Below, one piece after another: positions 12,001 through 24,000 of a DNA stretch of 64,000 bases. The notes beneath the pieces are model-generated. The model was not told the origin of the DNA, searched no databases, and saw only the letters and a program-made list of their open reading frames with translations. The first letter of the stretch is position 1; each line of letters starts with the position of its first letter. Source of the stretch: Arctopsyche grandis (taxonomy: Eukaryota > Arthropoda > Insecta > Trichoptera > Hydropsychidae); assembly GCF_051622035.1 (NCBI RefSeq), contig NC_135362.1:29757001-29821000 (forward strand), read 5' to 3'. A program made the position numbers and the translations under genes.

Positions 12001-15000
12001 GTGCCTATATCTAAAGAATCGGGATCTTCCATTGACAGTCAGGTTTGTCTGTCTTAATTTAAAACTAATATGTATATCGATAGTTTTTTATTATTATTAT
12101 ATTATATTATAGCGTTTTTCGGATACGTGTTTTCGAAAGAATAAGCTGTAGAAGATTTTAACTTTCATAGATTGTATAGACCATAATGCTTTCCATTATT
12201 ATATATGTAATTATTTTATTTTTTATATTTCACTACGCACTTAATTCTATCTAAAAAGAGCTGTAATCACTAAAAATACTTATGAATGAAATATTAGATT
12301 TATCGTTTATTTAAATAAATATATTGTGTATATGTATATAGTTTAAAATGTTGAAATTCGATTAAAATGTCGAGGAAAAATCGCTACTGAAAATTCTCAA
12401 GTACAGTTATATTGAAAAATAATAAAACCATAAGTATTTTTATAGGATCTGTAGAAACTTTTGGCTGACTTACAAATAAATTTCACATATATATTAAATA
12501 TGTGCTTATACTTTTTATTATTGTTATAAATTAGTGAACAATATATGACTTTGTAATACCATATTTAGTTAAAAAAAAGTATTTTTGAAGTTATGCTTTA
12601 GCAAACTAATTACAGTTACATATTTAAATTGGTAAAAGTTGATTTTTATACATTTTCTTTAGTGCGATGACTTAACTTTTCCTTCTTACTATATTTAAAC
12701 ACATCTATTTATTTATTTCAGTAAGTACTTTTGCACAACGCCGTTCTCTTATCGCCATTTATTTATTTTGATTTTATCTCACTCATTGAATTCTTTTCGT
12801 TCAAAGTTTCTCTTGATTATTTTAAATACTGAAGCACTTTAACTAGTTGATACATTTTCTTTTGAGTAAATACTATTCGCTATTTAGTTATCAACGCTAG
12901 ATATTATCATAGATGAGTGGTGTGCTAAGATTTTTTAATAAAAATTGCAGAACTTCAATGTATCGCTGATCAAAACACTGAATTTTAATGTACACATTTT
13001 ATACATAATCAAAACTGTACACATTTTCAATTTTATAACTATTGTTAAAAATATTTAATAAGATTGTGTGTAAGCAGATTGAATTAGACTTTTAACTATA
13101 CACAATAGGAAAAAAGTCTTTTTCAATTTTATAATTAATTAATTTTGAATTATTTATATAAGAATACTATGTATGGCTTTTCTGCACCGAAACCAGGGGC
13201 GGCCCTACACCTGAATCTTACAATTAACTTTTATATGTTTCAAATGAACTATGGCTTTACATATATTGTGACCTGTATGAACGAGTCTCCCCTGGCCGTA
13301 TCACTACTATTTCACCTCGCTAACGCTTTGAATAATTATCTAAATCTAAAACTGGCCAATCTATACATTGCTTTCATTGCAAATGAAAACCTTTCATTTA
13401 AATATATGTACATATGTGTGAAATGTCACGACGTTTTGCTTTTATATTCTAAATATTACATACAGTTAAACCTCAATTACTAAATATAATGTTTGATAGA
13501 AACACTGATTGATTTATATATGGTTACCGTCGAATCGAGGTTTTGCTGTATGTGGAAATAATTACACAATGTGAGAGATTATTTCATTTTATTCTCATGT
13601 AATATATGTATATTATGATTACTATATGACCGAGTGTTAATTTTTAAGTGTGTATTACCAAATTGTGTAAAACTTTCATCGGGATACATATGTGTGTGTG
13701 TAAAATGTAACTGTTTATGATATCCGTGGTTGAAGATTAAGATTGCTTTTAGTGTAGTGAATAAATTTGCAACGTTTGGTAGTAGATATTTCAATATTAA
13801 AACTATTTGTTTCGTTAAATTGTTGATTTACAGTGCGATTTGTATATTTGAGTAAAATTTTGCCTTGTATTTTAGCCGTCTTTTAGTAATCAACATGTTC
13901 TATTTTCTTATACGCTATACTTAAAGTCTGTCTGTTTGGATATTTTATGTCGATGTTAGTTATTTTTAATTCAAATTGCTTTAATTATACTGACAATTGG
14001 TTTTTGGAAGTACAATTTTATATTTATATACATATTGTGTATATTGTTTTAGAAGAAATAATTCATTGCAATGTAAATAAATGTACAGCTTTCACTGTAC
14101 TATAATACTATACGTATTTCTTCAGCCCTGAATATGTATATTTTTTGTTTTATAGGATCCGGAACTCCCGACATCAACGAGTCATGCTGAAAATTCAACC
14201 ATGTCCACGGATGGCGACAGTGGCTTTGAGGTAATTATATTGTACCTTTGAATTGTTGAGGCATTTTGAAGACTACTATATACCCAAGATTGCTAAACAG
14301 ATTGTCCATTCGTAGTGACACTACTTCTATTCAGTATCCTTATTCACAATAAAACTGCACTTAGTCTAGGTAAAAATCTCCGCTTTCTTTTATGGTTAAG
14401 TTCCATTATCTGCAGCAGTTTTTGACTATACTGTTGCGTAGGGGTGGGTTCATGATCCAAATGAAAGGCCAAAGTCGCTTCACAGCATTTATTCAAACGA
14501 TTCAAGAGGTCCACGCGCAGCTAGCGTTACTCCAGAATGACCTAAGTACCTCCTTATAAAAGACAAGTTGCTCACCGCAGCTTCCCCGATCCGTTTATGT
14601 CTCTATTGTCTAGACACGTACAGTTTTAAGTGAGTCTCACGCTCTCGCACTCTAGGAATTCTACCGACTACTTAAAGAGTCCCGTTAGGCCAATTCGGGG
14701 GTCTCCATTGTTAACCCCCGCATGCACTTTAGAAAGCGGATAATCCGCTCACTCCAAAATAATCAGATCTACCGTGTGTACCTCCTTATAAGTGATCCAT
14801 TAATGTGTCTGTTGGCTAGGCACTTAAAGGTATATCCTGGTGAGTCATTTTTTACGCACGCACTCGCCCAGGTCTGTGAGAACTCCAGCGTATTCTTTGT
14901 TCGGGCACTTACTGAGTCATGTTAGCCTCATCAGGGGTCTCTATTGTTCACCCACGAATGCACTTAGACAGTGGACACTCTCTCTCATGTTCCCACATTA

Positions 15001-18000
15001 CATAACATTCATTAGCCAGCAGTATATCTCGGTGGTTGTATTAATGCTAACCACCGAGAGGTTCCCGGGGTCAAGCTCGCTTGAAGAGAATTTATTCGGA
15101 GTATTTCTGCATTGCTGCTTGTCCGACTTTGATATTTGTGACTCCAAGTCGATCGTTCCCTATCAGAATTTGCCAATTTATCTGATTTCATTGTTGAAAC
15201 GGTCTCTAATCGAATTGGCAAAATTTACTACTTGTCACCACTATTTGAATATGATTTCAAATTCATAATCTTATAATGAATTTATATATGAACAAGTTTA
15301 ATATCATAGGTGTCGCTTAGGTGTAAAACCTATAATGGCATCATGGTAAAATATAAATTAAAAAATATTTAAGTACGTTTATTTATTTTTATTTTATTTT
15401 TACATAGATATATACCAGGAAGGCCTAACAAGTAGACCCCAATGCGCCTTCCTAGACAAGTAATTACAAAAATTGCAGCATTTTTATTACATAAATCGCT
15501 GAAGAACACTAAATTAACAAATTAATGAATAAATCCATAGAGACATCTATGGATTTAGACTTGTACATAAATTTTTACATATTGTACATAAATTAAAATC
15601 AGATATTTGTGTCATATCGGGTAGGTTGATTATTGCCAATTTGATAGAGGAACCGTTTCAACAATGAAATCAGATAAATTGGCAAACTCTGATAAGAAAC
15701 GATCGACTTGGAGTCACAAATATCCAAGTCTGACCAGCAGTATTAAAGATTAGCACGGGATCGAACCCGGTAACTTTTCGGTGCTAAACATAAACGCAAC
15801 CACCGAGCAATACCGCTGGCTGTATTTATAAAAGAAGAATAATTAGAATAAAGAGACTGAAATAGCGATGAGCAGGTCACGTAGCTGGAAGCCAGGACGA
15901 AAGAAGTGCTCGAATGGTAGTCGAGAGGAAATAAAAATGTCAATTTTTGTTAGCAGGTAATAGAAGACGACGGTCCAGCTTCTCCTGGAAGCATAGCAGA
16001 AGCTGCACAGGACAGTGATGATCCCGATACAAAGGTAATAAATACATCCTAACTTTTGAATGTAATATGTAATCATGTGTACAAATATATTATGAAACAA
16101 TATCGTCATTACAGGACCGAAGTGCAGGTGTGTCGGTGTCGAATGAAAATAATATCTTATTGGATCCGGAAGTCCTCGGCGATTTTACGACGCAGGCTTT
16201 GGTACTGACTGTGATAGCCACCCTAGTAAAATACGCGACCGGTTAGATAGTTTGAATATTACTCAATTTTTTTGTATTGTTTGTAGGCGCTTGTGTGTGT
16301 GATTATAAAATTTTGTTCTCCAGACGAATCTGAAACGAGGATACTGTACCAATATTTGGCCGAAGGATCGGTCGTATTCCCGAAAGTTTTTCCCGTTATG
16401 TATGTATTGAACGTTATTATTGTTGTGTATGTATTTATATGCAGTGTTGATATGTGTTTTTGTCGATTGTCGTCTCTTGTACAGACACAGTCTCTTGGAT
16501 ATGAAGATCAATCACGTGTTGACATTTTGCCACGATCAGGTGATTCTCAGTGCCGTTCAAAGCGTCATTCAGGTATCGTTGAAACGGTGGTGGCATAGTT
16601 TGGTTGTTTTTGTCGGTTGATTATATTTTGAAACTTTGATTTTTAGAACATGATATCGTCGGAGGACGCTAGTCAACAGCAGCTACATTATATGCAAAGT
16701 TGCGGCTTTGGAGGTTTGTGGAGATTCGCCGGACCGTTCACAAAGGTAAATTTTCATACGATGAGACAATATCATTTTATAAATACACAACAAATGTCCA
16801 TTTGCATCTGGAAACAGTTAAATGTTCCAAAAACATGATGCATTTGTGTAATTACATGCTAACAGATGTGTTCATTTATTTTCCATAATGAATAATTATT
16901 TAAATTGAATAAAAATTCAATTGTTTTAATACAGAAGTTAATACGAGTACTGGAACTGCGAACGAAAAATAAAATTTTGTATAGAATGTAAAATTCACGA
17001 AGACGAAATATGTAATTCTTTTTAAAGATTTAAATCTTGAATTTTAACTTGAAGCTGCAAATGGTCTGATGCTGTATCTTCCCCATAATACTGTCTCGAT
17101 TTATAGAAATATTCTTATGAAAATATCGTTTTTGTGGATATATATGTAGACGAATGCAAGTTGACAGTATTAGGAATATTGAAGTAGAACGCTTGTTAAA
17201 GAGAAAAAACGCTTAAAGATGTGTAAAATACATAGTATTAACAAATCATTCAGAGTATAGGTAGAGCATAAGGGTGAAATCACACAGGGAAGTATGGCAC
17301 GTCGTGTGCTTGGCTGCCCGCTGTGGGGGTCCTCGTACATTTCTTCAATACACTGTATACAAGTACACTGTTATCGATTACTGTCAAGCTAGGATAAAAT
17401 TAACCGAAAACACTCCAGGGGGTGATTTTGGGACGGTGTGTGTTGGGCGTGCCATGAATATGTGCAAGGCATGCCACATTTTTTAAAGTATCTAAAAAAA
17501 AAACCACGTGTCGCGTTCCTTCCTGTGTGATTTCGCCCTAAGGGTGAAAACACACTGAATAGTACAGAAAGTCACGTCCTTGGCTCCATGCTGTGACAGT
17601 GGGTGTTCCTCAAAACGAATTCGGGTGTAGTTGCACGTACAGAGTGCATAAGTTTCTCCTGCATTTCTTCAAATATGGGATTCACCGTTATCGATCACTG
17701 TCAATCAAGGATAAAATATCACCGAAAACACTCCAGGGGGCGATTTTTGGGACTGTGTACCATGTATATGGGCTGAGTTTTTTTCGCAGGTTTAAAAGTA
17801 TTTAAAAAAATACACGTACCACGCACCACTCCGTGTGTTTTCGCCCTTATGCTGCATTTACACGAGGCCAATTGTTAAGTCATTCCACTAAGTCAAGTGA
17901 ATATTAGCCTCGATACAATACACAAGACCACTGTCAAGCAAATATAAAATATCAGCGAAAACACTCCAGGGGGTGATTTTTGGGACCATGTGTACCATGT

Positions 18001-21000
18001 ATATGGGCTAGGGATACTGCGTTTTTTTCGCATGTTTAAAAGTATCTAAAAAAAAACACGTACCACTCAGTGTGTTTTCGCCCTTGTGTGTGTATTGTCC
18101 CGAGGCCAATATTGGCTTGACTTAGTGGAATGTCTTAACAATTGGCCTCGTGTAACTGCAACGTAAAGTCTATATTCCGGTCTATGGTCACAAGATGCAC
18201 TATAAAAGAATTTCAATTCTTAAAAAATAAAACTTTGTCATTATAAAAAGTATTAAATATTTATTGGAAATTTACATAATATACACATCATATTATACGT
18301 GAAACTTATCTTGTATTGAGTGAATAACTTTAATAGTCATTGTTGTAAAATCATATTTGGTAATGAATAACATTGAAAAAAATCACATAATGCTACATTT
18401 CTTTTTAACTTTTTCCGGTTCGATTAAAGCGGCCAGGATTGCTTCGTCGAAAACGTTTTTTAAACCTCGCTAAAATCGAATAAAAACTATATTTAATTAG
18501 AATTCATTTTAGAATGTTATGTATGAGTTCGGTAATTCACACTAAAATCTCGATCACGGAACATCTGGCACCCAAAAACTCCATCAATCGAAAGCGCGAC
18601 CACCCACGCGAAATATCGTACTAACGAGAACTCGAGTGCCAGATATTCGGTGATGGAGATTTAGTGAATTCATTTAACGTATGTACATATGTATGTTACT
18701 TAAAAAAAACTGACCTGCGTCAAAGCTGAACATTCAACATATTTGACAGCTTTCAAATCTTTAGCCAACTTCTCTCCTTGTTCGGGTTGAATAATTCTCT
18801 GTCTGCTCTTGGCCAATTTCTCTTTGGTGTCTACGTCGGTCCTCAAATCCGTCTGAGTGCCGACTATTATGAACGGAGTTTTGGAGCAATGGTGGACAAT
18901 CTCGGGCACCCACTTCGCCACAGATAACAAATTACAACGTTCAATATGACATTAAAAACTTACATAGAAATTAGGACGGAGTGCATTTGGACGAATGAAT
19001 GTTGTTTTTAAATTAAAAAAAATGCCACTGCCTGAAGAAAAAGATCTTTGATCGATGCGTTTTGCCAGTGATGACGTATGAACGTGAAACTTGGACATTG
19101 AACGCCAAGATGCTACACAAAATGATTTGTTTTCTCCTCCTGTGGCTCGCACAAATATGCTGGCCACGTCTCCAATATCTAGAGTGATATATCTGCTCAA
19201 TCGGGTTGCTGATGACATTGACCTCTTCAATGTAAACTGTCCTAAACGGGTTGAGTGGTTGTTGAGCAACGCCAGTGGTTGATTTTATCAATTATAAATG
19301 TCAATGATTTTTCCATCGAGATATAACAGGTTGTTATTATTATGATTAAGGTTATTATTATTACTCTATAATGTGACTTTGGCTAACATGTTAAAAATAA
19401 TATAAACAAAGTCCAATGCACTCAAAGAAATATGGAACGCTGTATGCTCTACATAACGAGGAAAGACATATGGAGTACATTTGGACGAATGAATGTTGTT
19501 TTTAAATCAAAAATGCCCCTCTGCCTGAAGAAAAAGATCTTTGATCAATGCGTTTTGACGTATGGAAGTGAAACTTGGACATTGAACGTCAAGATACTAC
19601 ACAAAGTTCAATGCACTCAAAGAAGTAAGAAGAACCGGCGTAACGAAGAAAGACAGGAAGCGGAACATGTGGGTGAGAAGTATGACGAGGATAGAGTAAA
19701 GAGATTGAAATGGCAACGGGCAGGCTACGTGGCTAGAAGATTGGACGAAAGGTGGACAAAAGAAGAGCTAGAATAGTACCCGAGAGAATGCAAAAGGGCA
19801 AAAGGAAGACCGCAGGGAAGATGGGTTGACGAAATGAGGAAAATGTGTGCGGTCTGATGGATGAGAGTTGCGCAAAACAGAGACGATTGGTTGTAGATAA
19901 TGATGTATATATACCTTAGTTTTAACATTTTCAAATGAAATCGGATAAACGACACTGAAGCAGATCAGAAACACGTCCGTGTGCGGATAGCTCAAAGGCC
20001 GCAATCTGTCGTAGTCTTCTTGTCCTGAAATGTGAATATATAATTTAATAGTATTGTCGAGCTTGGGTTATGTAGATCTGGTAATCGAATACGATCATAC
20101 CTGCTGTATCGAACAAGCCGAGAGTGTAGGGCTCTCCTCCGATCATCACCGTTACGGCATAGTTGTCGAACACGGTCGGGACGTACTCTGCCGGAAATTT
20201 ATTCGTGGTATAACTCATCAACAGCGTCGTTTTGCCGACTGCACCGTCTCCTACTACCACGCATTTAATAGTCTGCGTCGACATTTTTCAACGGTGTCGG
20301 CACTTTGAGGTTACGTTTCCTGAGTTGTTTGTATGTACTTATGTTCTGGAATTGATTTGAATTGACATGTTACATGCAAAACGGGATCTATATTGCAATT
20401 TTATATACTAAAATGTATTCAAGTTCGGTTTATGAATTCAAATAATACACATTTCATATGATGCTTTGGCATGATAAAATTTGCAATATGTATGGTAAGA
20501 AGTTCCGAACAATACTATAGTTGGAAGTTTGATCGTTTCTTTAATTTTATAAATATAATCGATGATGATGTGCTCTTACAGTAATTTGGCAAGTATTCAA
20601 CTGCATTACTAACCAGTGACAGATGGTTCTTGTTGTTAATGGTGTATTATTATTGTTACACAATGAAATTTGATGCTTGTGCAACATTGGTTTATAAGCG
20701 TGTCATTAATCTTATCGTATTGTTTTCCTGTATGACTAACATTACGCATTTTTATGTAAAATTGATTATGTTAAATGTCATTATAAGTAATACAGCATTT
20801 GATTATATTATAGTTCCTAGACCCTTGGATTACAAAAAGTCAAAAAATAAATAAACAATAATAAGAAATCTGTATCATTGCTGTGAACTTTTCGTGTCAT
20901 TGATGGTAATTGATAGCAATAATGTTTTTGGGCCCTATACCAAAGAGTCGTATTACTTTAATTGTTGAACTCGCATTTTTAACAATTCTAAGCATGATTC

Positions 21001-24000
21001 AATCATTCTGTGATTCAATTTGAAAGCAAACGGGTATTGAAAGGTTATGTCTCAAATGTATTTCTTTTGAATTACAATGGTTTTGTTTGGATTGTTGTGC
21101 TAAAGCTATTGCGATTGCATTTGTACTCACTTGTAATGCCATGTGCTTATAATTTTGACGCGTCGAACTCGTTCTGGCAGGCGAAGCGATGGCTGGACGC
21201 TTTGTGATGATGAATCATCGATAGAGACGTTTACAGGAAGGTATTGGAGAGTATGTCGAGTTTTGTTTTATTTGTTTAACTTATGTACATGCGAAACGCA
21301 TGCGCAGAAATGCGAATAATTCCAGTGGTGGCTCGTGAAATACGTTTTTGCCGGTACTGCATGTACCTGTATACATGTAGTTTCTTCAAACAAAAACCGT
21401 TTCGGTTGAGGTACTGCAGTACCTCAGTGCCTATACAAGAATTGCGCAAATTTACTAATCATTGATCATAGCCAACTAAAAGGATGAGAATATTTATTTT
21501 AGGTTGTATGATAAAACCAGTGGTGGATTTACCCACAGGCATTGCATTTTTAACCTTTGAAGGACGGAGCGTCGAGTAAAACCCCAGTATTTTTTAATCA
21601 AAATACAGCTTTTCTCAATATAAATGGGTTCAATATATATCTTATTAATCATTTTATATGTACATCAACATAAAAAAGTTTTAGTCCTATAGCATGTTTT
21701 TAACTATTTTTTATTAAAAAAATAACGACAAACATCGACATGCAAACGCACATAAGTAAGGCCAACAGGCGACTGCATGACTTAATAGCCACGCGCCAAA
21801 AGCGACGAAAACAATAGCTTACGAAAATATAGCTGTCTCTTTCTCTCGCATTGAATCATCGATCAACAAGTATATGCAAGCGAACAGTCAAAAACATGAC
21901 TTATCGCTACCGCCTTTAAATCATACTTTGGAACGTAGAAATGTATGAATGTAGTTTTTTACGATGTACCCCTTTTCTAAATCATACAAAATCTATTCAA
22001 ATAAATTTCTTGTAGTTCATTCTAGGAATACAAAAATATAGGGTGTATAGCTTTGAAAACCACATATGTAGTTATTACGAAAAACGTAAAAATTGGGGCA
22101 CTTGCATACCCCACTTCGGTGAGGGAGGGTTAAACAATACATAATTAATGAATTATTAGTTTTTCTATACCAGTCCATTACGACATCGTTAAAGTTGAAT
22201 CACTTTCTGAAGAAAAAAAAGCGTTCGTTATTTTACTAAACGCATCACATTTCTGAACAGCTCCATTCTTGCACTTATTGACCAGAACTTATTTATAGCA
22301 GGAATGTCAACATCCTCGACTTGAACTTGGTATGCAAATAACGTTTTACTTTTATTGTTTTCTCAAAATGTCGGTAATAAAATTCAATGGAGCGTTTATG
22401 CGAGCACGTACACATTTCCGAAAATGCATTAAGGACGACATTAGTCTTCGTTCGGTTGAAGAGACCCTTTTTTATTGTGATGCCTCAGGCTCCTAGCGAA
22501 GTACGGGCGAAAACACACTGATACACACGAGTGGGAAGTGTTTTTTTAGATACTTTCAAACATGCGAAAAAAATGCAGCACCCCATGTCCACATACTACA
22601 TGGTACACAGTCTGGAGTGTTTTCGGTGATATTTTATCCTTGTTTGACAGTGATCGAAACGGTGCAACCCATATTTGAAGAAATGTAGGAGAAACTTGTC
22701 GGTTGCATATAGATATGCATACACGTGCGCCCTACCAAACATATGCATTCTGCACGTGCAACTATACCCAGATTCGGTTTGGGGAATATCGATTGTTTAC
22801 AGTCGTGCAAAAAAGACGAACGTGACGTCCCATACTACTCAGTGTGTTTTCGCCCTAAATCTGCTACTGGATGAAACTGCAAATGAAAATCTAGATAGAA
22901 AAATGTAACCATGAAAGAAGCTCATAAAGAAAAATCCACACAAAATACTAAAACTTTTTTGTATATTTTTTAGCTTTGAAAATAAAGATTTATTCAACCC
23001 CCCCTCACCGAAGTGGGGTATGCAAGTGCCCCAATTTTTACGTTTTTCGTAATAACTATGTGGTTTTTAAGGTAAACGGACTACTAGTCATATGTGAACC
23101 AGTCAGAGGACAACCTGTCGCTCTAGATCGGTCACACGTGATCACCCGTCACACTAAAACTGGTCACCCCCTAAAATCGGTCACGATAAAACTGGTTAAC
23201 CGATTTTAGGGTGTGACCAGTTTTCTCGTGACCAGTTTTAGTGTGACGGGTAATCACGTGTGACCGATCTAGAGCGACCGGTTGTCCTGTGACCGATCTA
23301 GAGCGACCGGTTGTCCTGTGACCGGTTCACATATGACTAGTAATCGCCGAACCGGTTTTCAAAGCTATACACCCTATATTTCTTGTATTCCTAGAATGAA
23401 CTACAAGAAATTTATTTTAATAGATTTTGTATGATTTAGAAAAGGGGTACATCGTAAAAAAATACATTTATACGTTCCAAAGTGTACCTTTAAAGGCGGT
23501 AGCGATAAGTCATGTTTTTGACTGTTCGCTTGCATATTCTTGTTGATCGATGAATCAATGCAAAAGAAAGAGACAGCTATATTGTTTCGCTTTTGGCGCG
23601 TGGCTATTGAGTCATGCAGTCGCCTGTTGGCCTTACCTATGTGCGTTTGCATATCGATGGCTGTCGTTATCTTTTAATACAAAAATAGTCAAAAACATGC
23701 TATATGACTAAAACTTTTTTTATGTTAATCTATAAAATGATTAATAAGATATATATTGAACCCATTTGTATTGAGAAAAACTGTATTTTGATCAAAAAAT
23801 ACTGGTGTCTTACTCGACCCTATTTTGAGACACTCGTCTTTCGATGTGTTTTAAAATTTTTACAAATGTATTTGATTTTAAGTTTATTAAAATCCAATAA
23901 TATGTATAAATGAGAATAAAAAACTTAGCACTATAGTTTTTGCCCTATGTTGCTTTTCAGTGTAATTGTACGGCAGAGAGTTCAGAGCTGTTCGTGAATT

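Noticed and set aside
15600-15826. Functional tRNA gene
   Set aside because: A B box is present, but there is no acceptor stem or anticodon arm, and a SINE body follows.
18383-20284. Nested GTPase as Rac or RhoA
   Set aside because: The switch I/II wording ([23 protein letters not shown]) is shared with Rac, but the helix [36 protein letters not shown] and TQ-D base motif fit Cdc42 best. The exact orthology to the species' main Cdc42 is left open.
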